From Macrothele yani (Eukaryota; Arthropoda; Arachnida; Araneae; Macrothelidae), in contig CM077005.1 in assembly GCA_039090855.1 (NCBI GenBank), positions 71,792,607 through 71,856,606 on the forward strand: a stretch of 64,000 nt of DNA. Reading direction: 5' to 3'. Positions 13,330 to 25,598 of this stretch are shown piece by piece (the stretch's first letter is position 1; each line of letters begins with the position of its first letter). A program made the translations under genes and the position numbers. The notes under the pieces are model-generated. The model ran no database searches and had not been told where the DNA came from. It saw nothing but the letters and a program-made list of their open reading frames with translations.

Positions 13330-16300
13330 TGGTACACAAACAAATCAAACAGTCAGCGGACTTCTTGTTTGAGGAAACGACTATTAAACCTTTCCGGATA
13401 TGCAAGAATAACTGCATCGAGGGTGTAGATGGAGTGATACACAAACAACAAAACAAGCAGTCAACGGTCTTCCTGTGGGAAGAACCTTCTCGGATATGCA
13501 AGAATAACTGTATCGAGGGTGACAGTGAGTGGTACACAAACAACGAAACAAGCAGTCAACGGTCTTCCTGTGGGAGGAAACGACTATTAAACCTTCTCGG
13601 ATATGCAATGCAATAACTGTATCTAGGGTGTACAGTGAGTGGTACACAAACAACAAATCAAACAGTCAGCGGACTTCTTGTGGGAGGAAACGACTATTAA
13701 ACCTTTCCGGATATGCAAGAATAACTGTATCGAGGGTGTAGATGGAGTGATACACAAACAACAAAACAAGCAGTCAACGGTCTTCCTGTGGGAGGAACCT
13801 TCTCGGATATGCAAGAATAACTGTATCGAGGGTGTACAGTGAGTGGTACACAAACAAATCAAACAGTCAGCGGACTTCTTGTGGGAGGAAACGACTATTA
13901 AACCTTTCCGGATATGCAAGAATAACTGCATCGAGGGTGTAGATGGAGTGATACACAAACAACAAAACAAGCAGTCAACGGTCTTCCTGTGGGAGGAACC
14001 TTCTCGGATATGCAAGAATAACTGTATCGAGGGTGTACAGTGAGTGGTACACAAACAAATCAAACAGTCAGCGGACTTCTTGTGGGAGGAAACGACTATT
14101 AAACCTTTCCGGATATGCAAGAATAACTGCATCGAGGGTGTAGATGGAGTGATACACAAACAACAAAACAAGCAGTCAACGGTCTTCCTGTGGGAGGAAC
14201 CTTCTCGGATATGCAAGAATAACTGTATCTAGGGTGTACAGTGAGTGGTACACAAACAAATCAAACAGTCAGCGGACTTCTTGTGGGAGGAAACGACTAT
14301 TAAACCTTTCCGGATATGCAAGAATAACTGCATCGAGGGTGTAGATGGAGTGATACACAAACAACAAAACAAGCAGTCAACGGTCTTCCTGTGGGAGGAA
14401 CCTTCTCGGATATGCAAGAATAACTGTATCGAGGGTGTACAGTGAGTGGTGCACAAACAACAAAACAAGCAGTCAACGGTCTTCCTGTGGGAGGAACCTT
14501 CTCGGATATGCAAGAATAACTGTATCTAGGGTGTACAGTGAGTGGTACACAAACAAATCAAACAGTCAGCGGACTTCTTGTGGGAGGAAACGACTATTAA
14601 ACCTTTTCGGATATGCAAGAATAACTGCATCGAGGGTGTAGATGGAGTGATACACAAACAACAAAACAAGCAGTCAACGGTCTTCCTGTGGGAGGAACCT
14701 TCTCGGATATGCAAGAATAACTGTATCGAGGGTGTACAGTGAGTGGTACACAAACAACAAAACAAGCAGTCAGCGGACTTCCTGTGGGAGGAAACGACTA
14801 TTAAACCTTTCCGGATATGCAAGAATAACTGTATCGAGGGTGTAGATGGAGTGATACACAAACAACAAAACAAGCAGTCAACGGTCTTCCTGTGGGAGGA
14901 ACCTTCTCGGATATGCAAGAATAACTGTATCGAGGGTGTACAGTGAGTGGTGCACAAACAACAAAACAAGCAGTCAACGGTCTTCCTGTGGGAGGAACCT
15001 TCTCGGATATGCAAGAATAACTGTATCTAGGGTGTACAGTGAGTGGTACACAAACAAATCAAACAGTCAGCGGACTTCTTGTGGGAGGAAACGACTATTA
15101 AACCTTTCCGGATATGCAAGAATAACTGCATCGAGGGTGTAGATGGAGTGATACACAAACAACAAAACAAGCAGTCAACGGTCTTCCTGTGGGAGGAACC
15201 TTCTCGGATATGCAAGAATAACTGTATCGAGGGTGTACAGTGAGTGGTGCACAAACAACAAAACAAGCAGTCAACGGTCTTCCTGTGGGAGGAACCTTCT
15301 CGGATATGCAAGAATAACTGTATCGAGGGTGTACAGTGAGTGGTGCACAAACAACAAAACAAGCAGTCAACGGTCTTCCTGTGGGAGGAAACGACTATTA
15401 AACCTTTTCGGATATGCAAGAATAACTGTATCTAGGGTGTACAGTGAGTGGTACACAAACAAATCAAAACAGTCAGCGGACTTCCTGTGGGAGGAAACGA
15501 CTATTAAACCTTTCCGGATATGCAAGAATAACTGCATCGAGGGTGTAGATGGAGTGATACACAAACAACAAAACAAGCAGTCAACGGTCTTCCTGTGGGA
15601 GGAACCTTCTCGGATATGCAAGAATAACTGTATCGAGGGTGTACAGTGAGTGGTGCACAAACAACAAAACAAGCAGTCAACGGTCTTCCTGTGGGAGGAA
15701 ACGACTATTAAACCTTTCCGGATATGCAAGAATAACTGCATCGAGGGTGTACAGTGAGTGATACACAAACAACAAAACAAGCAGTCAACGGTCTTCCTGT
15801 GGGAGGAACCTTCTCGGATATGCAAGAATAACTGTATCTAGGGTGTACAGTGAGTGGTACACAAACAAATCAAACAGTCAGCGGACTTCTTGTGGGAGGA
15901 AACGACTATTAAACCTTTCCGGATATGCAAGAATAACTGCATCGAGGGTGTAGATGGAGTGATACACAAACAACAAAACAAGCAGTCAACGGTCTTCCTG
16001 TGGGAGGAACCTTCTCGGATATGCAAGAATAACTGTATCGAGGGTGTACAGTGAGTGTTGCACAAACAACAAAACAAGCAGTCAACGGTCTTCCTGTGGG
16101 AGGAACCTTCTCGGATATGCAAGAATAACTGTATCTAGGGTGTACAGTGAGTGGTACACAAACAAATCAAACAGTCAGCGGACTTCTTGTGGGAGGAAAC
16201 GACTATTAAACCTTTCCGGATATGCAAGAATAACTGCATCGAGGGTGTAGATGGAGTGATACACAAACAACAAAACAAGCAGTCAACGGTCTTCCTGTGG

Positions 16301-16600
16301 GAGGAACCTTCTCGGATATGCAAGAATAACTGTATCGAGGGTGTACAGTGAGTGGTACACAAACAAATCAAACAGTCAGCGGACTTCTTGTGGGAGGAAA
16401 CGACTATTAAACCTTTCCGGATATGCAAGAATAACTTCATCGAGGGTGTAGATATAGTGATACACAAACAACAAAACAAGCAGTCAACGGTCTTCCTGTG
16501 GGAGGAACCTTCTCGGATATGCAAGAATAACTGTATCTAGGGTGTACAGTGAGTGGTACACAAACAAATCAAACAGTCAGCGGACTTCTTGTGGGAGGAA
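13330..16600. repeat. Homogenised satellite dimers (201 bp) and trimers (297 bp)
   Basis: Alternating 105-bp and 96-bp units give an exact 201-bp period (for example 13639 or 13642, 13843, 14044, 14245) and, where an extra 96-bp unit is added, a 297-bp period (14245 to 14542). The same dimer and trimer pattern appears in 280-1720 (1064 to 1361). This is the most homogeneous part of the array. Confidence 0.9.
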
Positions 16601-19200
16601 ACGACTATTAAACCTTTCCGGATATGCAAGAATAACTGTATCGATTGTGTACAGTGAGTGGTACACAAAGAACAAAACAAATAGTCAGTGGTCGTCTTGT
16701 GGGCGGAAATGACTAGTAAACCTTCTCGGGTATGCAAGGATAACTGTATCGAGGGTGTACAGTGAGTTGTACACAAACAACAAAACAAACAGTCAGCGGT
16801 CTTCTTGTTCGAGGAAACGATTAGTAAACCTTCTCGGATATGCAAGAATAACTGTATCGAGGATGTACAGTGAGTTGTGCACAAACAACAAAACAAGCAG
16901 TCGGCGGTCTTCCTGTGGGAGGAAACGACTAGTAAACCTTCTGGGATATGCAAGAATAACTGTATCGAGGGTGTACAGTGAGTGGTACACAAACAACAAA
17001 ACAAGCAGTCAGCGGTCTTCCTGTGGGAGGAAACGACTAGTAAACCTTCTCGGATATGCAAGAATAACTGTATCGAGGGTGTACAGTGAGTGGTACACAA
17101 ACAACAAAACAAGCAGTCAGCGGTCTTCCTGTGGGAGGAAACGACTAGTAAACCTTTTCGGATATACAAGAATAACTGTATCGAGGGTGTAGATAGGAGT
17201 GGTACACAAACAACAAAACAAGCAGTCAACGGTCTTCCTGTGGGAGGAAACGGCTAGTAAACCTTCTCGGATATGCAATGCAAGAATAACTGTATTGAGG
17301 GTGTACAGTGAGTGGTACACAAACAAATCAAACAGTCAGCGGACTTTTTGTGGGAGGAAACGACTATTAAACCTTTCCGGATATGCAAGAATAACTGTAT
17401 CGATTGTGTACTGTGAGTGATACACAAAGAACAAAACAAATAGTCAGTGGTCGTCTTGTGGGCGGAAATGACTAGTAAACCTTCTCGGGTATGCAAGGAT
17501 AACTGTATCACGGGTGTACAGGGAGTAGTACACAAACAACAAAACAAACAGTCAGCGGTCTTCTTGTTCGAGGAAACGATTAGTAAACCTTCTCGGATAT
17601 GCAAGAATAACTGTATCGAGGATGTACAGTGAGTTGTGCACAAACAACAAAACAAGCAGTCGGCGGTCTTCCTGTGGGAGGAAACGACTAGTAAACCTTC
17701 TGGGATATGCAAGAATAACTGTATCGAGGGTGTACAGTGAGTGGTGCACAAACAACAAAACAAGCAGTCAGCGGTCTTCCTGTGGGAGGAAACGACTAGT
17801 AAACCTTCTGGGATATGCAAGAATAACTGTATCGAGGGTGTACAGTGAGTGGTGCACAAACAACAAAACAAGCAGTCAGCGGTCTTCCTGTGGGAGGAAA
17901 CGACTAGTAAACCTTTTCGGATATACAAGAATAACTGTATCGAGGGTGTTGAAGGAGTGGTACACAAACAACGAAACAAGCAGTCAACGGTCTTCCTGTG
18001 GGAGGAAACGGCTAGTAAACCTTCTCGGATATGCAATGCAAGAATAACTGTATTGAGGGTGTACAGTGAGTGGTACACAAACAAATCAAACAGTCAGCGG
18101 ACTTTTTGTGGGAGGAAACGACTATTAAACCTTTCCGGATATGCAAGAATAACTGTATCGATTGTGTACAGTGAGTGGTACACAAAGAACAAAACAAATA
18201 GTCAGTGGTCGTCTTGTGGGCGGAAATGACTAGTAAACCTTCTCGGGTATGCAAGGATAACTGTATCACGGGTGTACAGGGAGTAGTACACAAACAACAA
18301 AACAAACAGTCAGCGGTCTTCTTGTTCGAGGAAACGATTAGTAAACCTTCTCGGATATGCAAGAATAACTGTATCGAGGATGTACAGTGAGTTGTGCACA
18401 AACAACAAAACAAGCAGTCGGCGGTCTTCCTGTGGGAGGAAACGACTAGTAAACCTTCTGGGATATGCAAGAATAACTGTATCGAGGGTGTACAGTGAGT
18501 GGTGCACAAACAACAAAACAAGCAGTCAGCGGTCTTCCTGTGGGAGGAAACGACTAGTAAACCTTCTGGGATATGCAAGAATAACTGTATCGAGGGTGTA
18601 CAGTGAGTGGTGCACAAACAACAAAACAAGCAGTCAGCGGTCTTCCTGTGGGAGGAAACGATTAGTAAACCTTCTCGGATATGCAATGCAAGAATCACTG
18701 TATCTAGGGTGTACAGTGAGTGGTACACAAACAAATCAAACAGTCAGCGGACTTCTTGTGGGAGGAAACGACTATTAAACCTTCTCGGATATGCAAGAAT
18801 AACTGTATTGAGGGTGTACAGTGAGTTGTACACAAACAAATCAAACAGTCAGCGGACTTCTTGTGGGAGGAAACGACTAGTAAACCTTCTCGGATATGCA
18901 AGAATAACTGTATCGAGGATGTACAGTGAGTTGTGCACAAACAACAAAACAAGCAGTCAGCGGTCTTCCTGTGGGAGGAAACGACTAGTAAACCTTTTCG
19001 GATATACAAGAATAACTGTATCGAGGGTGTTGAAGGAGTGGTACACAAACAACGAAACAAGCAGTCAACGGTCTTCCTGTGGGAGGAAACGGCTAGTAAA
19101 CCTTCTCGGATATGCAATGCAAGAATAACTGTATCTAGGGTGTACAGTGAGTGGTACACAAACAAATCAAACAGTCAGCGGACTTCTTGTTAGAGGAAAC
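16600..19200. repeat. Satellite subregion with 758-bp higher-order repeat
   Basis: A seven-unit block with diagnostic variants (GGGCGGAAATGACTAG, TTGTTCGAGG, TATCGATTGTGTAC) repeats at 758 bp (17447 to 18205, 17552 to 18310). A related but more diverged block covers 16620-17300 and 19200-19480. Units towards 19700 are increasingly divergent, as expected at an array edge. Confidence 0.85.
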
Positions 19201-19749
19201 GACTATTAAACCTTCTCGGATATGCAAGAATAACTGTATCGATTGTGTACAGTGAGTGGTACACAAACAACAAAACAAATAGTCAGCGGTCGTCTTGTGG
19301 GCGGAAATGACTAGTAAACCTTCTCGGGTATGCAAGGATAACTGTATCACGGGTGTACAGGGAGTTGTACACAAACAACAAAACAAACAGTCAGCGGTCT
19401 TCTTGTGGGAGGAAACGATTAGTAAACCTTCTCGGATATGCCAGAATAACTGCATCAAGGGTGTATAGTGAGTGCTGCACAAACAACAAAACAAGCAGTC
19501 AGCAGTCTTCCTGTGGGAGGAAACGACTAGTAAACCTTCTCGGATATGGAAGAATAACTGTACCGAGGGTGTACAGTGAGTGGTACACAAACAACAAAAC
19601 AAACAGTTAGCGGTCTTCCTGTGGGAGGAAGCGACTAGTAAACCTTCTCGGCTATACAAAAACAACTGTATCGAGGGTGTCCAGTGTTTGGTGCAGAAAC
19701 AACAAAACAAGCAGTCAGCGGTCTTCCTGATGGAGGAAACGACTGGTCG

Positions 19750-20121
19750 ATGTTCGAGGGCCACGGAGGTAGTTCAGGATTGTACGAGGTAACAGATGAA
19801 GTCCACTGCGTCAAGTAACAGCGCAGGGCATTATCAAGAGGGGAATGTCAGCATGAAAAGCCCGCCGCACATTGGCGCGAACGGATTATAACAGCAATAA
19901 CTCCTCTAGCATTCGTCTCTGCTAAAACTGGAAAATTGATCTCTAGAAAAAATTGCCAAAACTGGACTCCAGAGGACTGGAAAATGGTCGTTTGGTTTGA
20001 TAAAGCACGTCTGCAGTTAATACATATCGATGGACGAGTAAGAATATGGCGTGAACTGCAAGAATCGATAGATTTCCAAAAATGTCCAAGGTCCAAGACT
20101 CCCAGGTTGCAGTACAATTAA
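19750..20121 (+). pseudogene. Tc1-like transposase fragment at the satellite edge
   Basis: In the frame ending at 20121 the translation contains NWTPEDWKMVVW and LIHIDGRVRIWRE, the segment around the first catalytic Asp of Tc1-family transposases (normally WSDET, here WFDKA). The upstream part (19845-19930) is weakly transposase-like but broken. Nothing downstream of RIWRE is recognisable. This is a short dead remnant left where the satellite stops. The family call rests on the conserved motif; boundaries are approximate. Confidence 0.6.
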
Positions 20122-20151
20122 CGTAAACAAACTAAACTCTGGATCTGTCAC

Positions 20152-20517
20152 GTGCTCCCTAAGTTTTCCTTTACATTCCAAAACCTTATAAGGAAATTTG
20201 GAGTGGGTGTCGGAATTAAATCTCCTGATTGTATATGTGGTATATACAGTCACTTAGCGGACAGAGGAACAGAAGGAGTGCACGACATACTCCTAAGCTA
20301 TCCAGACAGAAGAAGAAAGAATAAACCGGACAGAGGAACAGAAGGAGTGCACGACATACTCCTAAGCTATCCAGACAGAAGAAGAAAGAATACACCGGAC
20401 AGAGGAACAGAAGGAGTGCACGACATACTCCTAAGCTATCCAGACAGAAGAAGAAAGAATAGTGCTACTCAAATGAAATTTCTATCACAGATTCCTCATG
20501 TTACAGGAGATAACTGA
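20152..20517 (+). pseudogene. LINE reverse transcriptase C-terminal remnant with triplicated segment
   Basis: The open frame begins with a stretch containing KFGVGVGIKSPDCICG and continues GVHDILLSYP. This resembles the C-terminal CxCG...HxLLxCP zinc-binding tail of Jockey/CR1/R1-type LINE reverse transcriptases, with the last Cys replaced by Ser. The segment from DRGTEGVHDILL to RRRKN occurs three times. The rest of the element is absent. The resemblance is by motif only, so the family call is tentative. Confidence 0.4.
20260..20466. repeat. 69-bp tandem triplication
   Basis: Three near-identical 69-bp units start at 20260, 20329 and 20398 (GACAGAGGAACAGAAGGAG...). The 69-bp length equals 23 codons, so the frame of the surrounding LINE-like remnant is preserved through all three copies. 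Confidence 0.95.
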
Positions 20518-20558
20518 TTACATTTGTAGAGCTATACACAATTTGTTTGCTTCAAAAC

Positions 20559-21126
20559 TCAGAATCTTGTGGAGCCACCTCGGGCAACAATAACATCCTC
20601 TACACGGCTTGGAATTAAATGGACGAGGTTTTGGATATCATCCTGGGAATTAAATGGACGAGGTTTTGGATATCATCCTGGGAACTAGCCAATCAGGCTG
20701 CTTCTTTGTAGTGATTGGTGGCAGCGCTTGACGGGATTGTCGCTTAGCTACCATGTCCCAGACAGGCTCGATCGGGGACATATCTGGCGAACTTGTAGGC
20801 AAGGGAAGAAGCCTTGCATGGAAGAGGTCTTGCACATTCTAGCCCATATGTGGCTTAGTATATTCCTGCTGGAATATGCTCCAGGAGAATTCTGAAGGAA
20901 GGGTATCATCCCTTTCACTAAAACATCCCTGATGTATTGCTAGCCGTTGAGAGTTTCCTAAATTCGTATCAGAAGAGATCACAAATTGAATTCAATAGCG
21001 TTTTAAACCAGGACGCTTGATGTTAGGCCTGTAAGACACTGTAAAATGCAGGCTGCAAGGTGCCGTTCACCACGATGACTTCGAACACATATGTGACCAT
21101 CATGCTGCATCAAGTTGAATCGTGAC
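20559..21126 (-). pseudogene. Tc1-like transposase, C-terminal half
   Basis: Read on the minus strand from 21126, the fragment gives RFNLMQHDGHICVRSHRGER, then a stretch with several stops, then SPDMSPIEPVWDMVAKR (the conserved SPDLxPIExVW block with the catalytic Glu) and a terminal VARGGSTRF before a stop at 20559. These are Tcb1-type landmarks. The middle catalytic Asp region is degraded. It is the downstream half of the gene whose start lies at 26057. Confidence 0.75.
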
Positions 21127-21219
21127 CAGAGTTGGAAACGAGTGAAAAATTTTGGACCCCGACCCGTACCTTACTCGGACAAATATGCTTTAAACTATAA
21201 ATTCTAAACTCAATTTATA

Positions 21220-21310
21220 CATACCATGTGTATATATATATGATTTTGTATATATAGGGATATGATTTGTATATATATGTGTGTATATATATGATTTTGT
21301 ATATATATTG
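21220..21310. repeat. TA-rich imperfect microsatellite
   Basis: Alternating TA runs with interspersed GATTTTGTATATATA and GTGTATATATA blocks. The RTE LINE starts immediately after it, and its apparent target duplication TATATATATTG lies in this AT-rich DNA. Confidence 0.85.
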
Positions 21311-24300
21311 ATGTAAGGTCAGGTGATGCGTAACATCACAGCCTCTCCTTGACAAATGTCAACCCCGCCTTCTCGTGGTGCATCCCGTTCCCACTAAAGG
21401 GGCTCTGACGACCGCCAATAGCGGTATAATTATACCATCAGGATTAGAGGAAATGCTATCCCACACTCACCAACCCGCTTGGCCAGCCTAGTGAGTTATG
21501 GCCAAACCCCTCCAAAATGACTCCACAACTTAAATCTTGGCCCTCAGTGTCCGGCAGCTGGAATGTACCTGGCTAAGGCAGCGGCCAGTGCGACATGAAG
21601 GCAGAGGGTTTTAAGAATCACCGGAGGAAACGACTAGGCTGCCATCTGATGCTGACCTTGGCTACGTATAATGGACGCTCCCTATCTTCTGATTCAAGGC
21701 TTCTTGAATTGGAAGAGGAACTACAAAGGATCAAGTGGGACATCGTCGGGCTAAGTGAGGTAAGGAGAAAAGGAGATATCATTGAACTAAAAAGTGAACA
21801 TCTCTTCTACTATCGTGGGACAGATACTGGCAGAACTAGTGGTGCTCGATTTATAACAAACAAGAAACTGAAGGATAAAGTTGTAGAAGTTGAAAGTTCC
21901 TCTGACAGAGCTGCACGACTCGTTATCCAACTCTCGAAAAGATACCAGGCTCAGATTATTCAAACTTATGCACCCACCACAAGTCATCCTGAAGAAGAAA
22001 TTGAAGAATTTTATGAGGAAATTCGTCATCTAAATAATAAAGGTAAGCAGCACTTGAAGATAATTATGGGAGATTTCAATGCAAAAATAGGGCAACGGCA
22101 ACAGAATGAAACTTCAGTAGGTAAATTCGGCCACGGCAACAGAAACCAGCGTGGAAATATTCTCGTTGTGTTTGCAGAGGCAGAAGGGTTTTTCATCATG
22201 AACTCCGTTTTCAAGAAAAAGCCACACAAAAAATGGACATGGAGACATCCAAATGGGACGGCAAGTGAAATTAATTTTATTATGTGTAACAAAAAAATCG
22301 TCATAGAAGACTGCAGTGTGCTAAACAAGCTCAACACAGGTAGCGACCATAGATTGGTGAGATGTAAGATGCACCTCAACACTAAACTCGAACGTGGCAA
22401 GCTCATAAGACAAACAAAATGAATTGACATAACCAACCTTAAAAAACACCATAATACCTTCAAGTTGGAACTGAAGAACAGATTGTCTGCTTTAGAAGGA
22501 CTAACATCGGAAGATATGGATATTTCTGAAGTTAACAGAAAAGTAACCAAAGCTCTTATGGGAACAGCAACAAAATTAGCTGGGTCTAAGAACAAGTTGC
22601 ATGTGAACAAATTATCAGGAAAACCCAAAATGTTGATGCAAAAAAGAAGAGAGATCAGGACAACTAAAGAAGATGTGACTTTCAAAGTGGAATATTTAGA
22701 GCTATGCAAGATAGTACGAATCACTGAAGACGTAAGGAAATTTAACTGTTAACTAGTGAGGAAAGCAATTGAAAACAATCAAAGCCTAAAGATAGCAAAG
22801 GGACATCTCAGTAAGAGAAGAAAACAGATTATGGCACTGATTAAAGAAGATGGTTCTGTAACAAGAAATAGAGGCAAAAGTTTGACAAGAGCGAAAGATT
22901 TCTACTCTAAATTATATGAAAGGGATGATACATGTACTCCAGACATCATGAAAAGTACCAGTACCAGAGTTCTTCCAGTCCTCCCAGCAGAAGTTGCACA
23001 TGCAATCAAGAACATTAAGCGAGGGAAAGCTCCAGGAGAAGATGGAATTACTGTAGACATCATACAAGAAGCAAGTGGAGAAATCAAACAGTACTCGCCC
23101 AAATTTTCACTCGATGCCTTAATGAAGGGAAGATTCCTGAGGATTGGAACAACTCTACAATGATCCTGCTTCATAAAAAAGGGAACATTGAGGATCCCAG
23201 GAACTACAGACCTATCAGCCTCCTTACAGTGGTTTATAAAATCTTCATTAAAGTTCTTTCACACCGCTTGAAGGTAACACTGGACATGGCTCAACCGAGA
23301 GAACAAGCTGAATTCAGGAGTGGCTACAGCACAATAGATCATATCCACGTACTGAGAGAACTAATTGAAAGAGCGAGGGAATATGAACTTCCATTGTGCA
23401 TGGCTTTTATCGATTATGAAAAAGCCTTTAATTCGGTGAAACCATCGGCAGTTACAATGGCTCTGAAATCCTGCGGTATTGAAGATGCATACAATAATAT
23501 TATTAATAACATCTATGAAAATGCAAGTGCAAAGATTCGGCTGTTTGAGAATACAACACACATAAAAATTGGAAAGGGAGTCAGACAAGGTGACACCATA
23601 TCTCCGAAGCTCTTTAATGCTACATTGGAAAATGTCTTTCAATCACTGAACTGGGAAAACAAAGGGATAAAGATTAATGGAGATTATCTAACCCACCTTC
23701 GTTTTGCTGATGACATAATCATTTTTGCAACTACCCCATCAGAGCTGCATCCAGGAACTTTCTGACAAGAGTAAAGAAGTGGGATTAAAAATGAACTTTC
23801 AGAAGACAAAAATAATGTTCAATGCTTTTACAAGAAATGAAGATTTATCGGTTGATGGAGAAAAGCTGGAGATAACAGACACGTATGTTTATCTTGGACA
23901 GCAGATATCAAGTGAGGGTCACATTGATGAAGAAATTAATCGGCGTACAAAATTTGCCTGGAGAGCTTTTGGAAGAACTAGCATAATTTTCAAGAGCAAT
24001 ATGCCATTATGTCTTAAAAGAAAAGTGTTTGATCAATGCATCCTTCCAGTGCTTACGTATGGTGCAGACACGTGGACCTTAACTAAAAGAGACATACAAA
24101 GGCTGCAGACAACTCAAAGTAGCATGGAGAGGTGCATGCTTGGTGTCACCAGGTGAGATAAGAAGAGGAACTCGTGGATCCGAAAAATGACAAGAATGGA
24201 AGACATCATGATCAGAGTTAAATTCCTGAAATGGCAATGGGCTGGACATACTGCCAAAAAGACAGACCATCGATGGACAGCCGAAATTTTAGATTGGATT

Positions 24301-24473
24301 CCAAGGGACAGGAAAAGACCCAGAAGAAGACCACATGGGGGATGGGTGGATGAAATTCGAAAATATGCAGGAGTGACATTGAGAAGACTGGCACAAGACA
24401 GACCGTTGTGGAGGAAACTTGTGAGACCTTCGTCCAGCAGTGGATTGATAATGGTTGACAATGTTGATGATGA
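21311..24473 (+). mobile_element. RTE-clade LINE, copy 1 (near full length, dead)
   Basis: The element has a GC-richer 5' UTR (21311-21594), an endonuclease-reverse transcriptase reading frame (21595-24458) and a short ATG/TGA-rich 3' tail, a typical RTE layout. The 11-bp TATATATATTG at 21300-21310 and 24474-24484 is a probable target duplication, with the caution that it lies in TA-rich sequence. It sits inside the hAT element. Homologous copies are at 58400-61420 (minus), and 5' and 3' ends at 43490-43770 and 46685-46915. Confidence 0.85.
21595..24458 (+). pseudogene. RTE LINE endonuclease/reverse transcriptase, broken
   Basis: The start MKAEGFKNHRRKR is shared with copy 2. The apurinic-type endonuclease spans 21660-22400 (TYNGRSL, LSEVRRKG, IMGDFNAKIG, SEINFIM where copy 2 has SEIDFIM, and GSDHRLVRC). 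The reverse transcriptase spans about 22980-23900 (NYRPISLL, EQAEFRSGYSTIDHI, MAFIDYEKAFNSV, GVRQGDTISPKLF, LRFADDIIIFA). A C-terminal region follows (DKRKRPRRRPHG-like, ending IDNG). Stops or frameshifts occur at 22420, about 22750, 23160, 23760 and 24157. Full length would be about 955 residues, normal for RTE. The product is commonly annotated as craniofacial development protein 2-like in animals. Confidence 0.9.
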
Positions 24474-24756
24474 TATATATATTGTGCATGATTTATATCT
24501 TCTGTACACGTATATACACACACACGGCGTTTAAAAAATCCCTTCGCAGTGGATATCGTTGATGGTATAGAAATCATACAGATGTAGTACGGGAGCGTAT
24601 AATTTATAGAAAGTGTTGGAATTGTCGTCCTCCACATAACCTAACTGTATCGCACAAGTTTTCGAACACATCTACGAGAGTAAAAATCCCTCTGTAGTGA
24701 TCTTTTGATGCTACAGCCAAGGGGTTTGAATTAAGTAACTTGTTATACATTTAATT

Positions 24757-24935
24757 TCAGTCACAATAACACCATTTTTCACCAGGTTCTAATGATTTGA
24801 AATTTTCCAAACTGTGGATGTTGATTTCATCATTGCCTCTCAGAAAGAAGGAACACTCACGAAATCAACATTCACATTTTGGAAACTTTCAACTCATCAC
24901 AATTTGGGAAAATTGGTGTTGCTGTGAAACATATT
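24757..24935. repeat. Imperfect inverted repeat, arms of about 75 bp
   Basis: The arm at about 24757-24831 (ending CTGTGGATGTTGATTTC) is the imperfect reverse complement of 24860-24935 (beginning GAAATCAACATTCACATTTT). The inner 24 bp match at 22 positions, with a loop of about 28 nt. It lies in the non-LINE part of the hAT element. Confidence 0.75.
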
Positions 24936-25598
24936 TTGGTTTCTTAATGAAGCAAAACAACTTCCAGCATTTCATCTTCCCGTTTTCGTTTTCAACAAGC
25001 AGGTATTTGTTGGCGTCGACGTCTTTTCAATCTCTTTAAATATTAAATTCATCCTTATTAACAAATAAGGCATTAATTCCGACACGACATGCAATGGAAC
25101 GGGATGTTAGAACGTCAAACGAAAACCTCTGAATGCTCAATGCAAAAGATGCGATGTGAAAAGTAACTCTCAGTCTTACAATGTGACACGCGGGGTGTGA
25201 AAGAGTGAGTCGTCAGAGTAGCAGGCAACAGGTGTTTACTTCTATCTTGCTCCGGACAATTGCACTGAACACAAATGCAAATGAAGTATCGTTTTACGAT
25301 ATGGTGTCGGCGAGTCTAGCGTTTGTGCCGTATCGTAGTCAGTGAAAATCTTCGTTACTTTAAGAAAGAGACGGCAATATTTTTGTATGACAAACCATTT
25401 TTCACTCCGCTGGCACCAGTATCGAGCACAAAATTCCACAGTTTCGCACTTTTTCGCACTTTTTCTTTGAATTTATTTTTCTTTTCAAAAATAAAACGGA
25501 AATAAAACCGGGTCGGAACACCTTGGTCCGACCCGTTTGACCTACAAGATTTTGTCGATCCGTTGACCCGCTGACCCGTTTCCACCTCTGATCGTGAC

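Larger units (their letters stand above)
1..19745. repeat. Satellite array, about 105-bp units with higher-order structure
   Basis: The whole segment is one head-to-tail array and already begins inside a unit at base 1. The full unit is 108 bp. Common variants are 96 bp (12 bases lost around the GACTAGTAAA segment), 105 bp (3 bases lost, marked by ACAAATCAAACAG) and 113 bp (5 bases gained, GCAATGCAAG). Most units contain GTGTAC, an 8-nt spacer (AGTGAGTG) and GTACAC, a possible 6-bp stem. Because 96, 105 and 108 are multiples of three, reading frames stay open for long stretches on both strands, but the peptides are repetitive and match no family I know. The array ends near 19745 against a Tc1-like fragment. 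I do not recognise the satellite, and a centromeric or heterochromatic role is only a possibility. Confidence 0.97.
21127..25590. mobile_element. Non-autonomous hAT-type element with 8-bp target duplication
   Basis: The ends are imperfect inverted repeats: CAGAGTTGGAAACG at 21127 and, on the other strand from 25590, CAGAGGTGGAAACG. They are flanked by a perfect 8-bp direct repeat ATCGTGAC at 21119-21126 and 25591-25598. An 8-bp duplication and CAG-type ends are hAT hallmarks. The right end also has subterminal GACCCG/CGGGTC repeats (25505-25580). No hAT transposase is visible; the internal coding sequence belongs to the nested RTE LINE. Removing the element restores the Tc1-like frame, which independently supports the boundaries. 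Confidence 0.85.

Noticed and set aside
1..19745. CRISPR-like or phage-like repeat array
   Set aside because: Units are contiguous with no unique spacers, and the surroundings are eukaryotic transposons.
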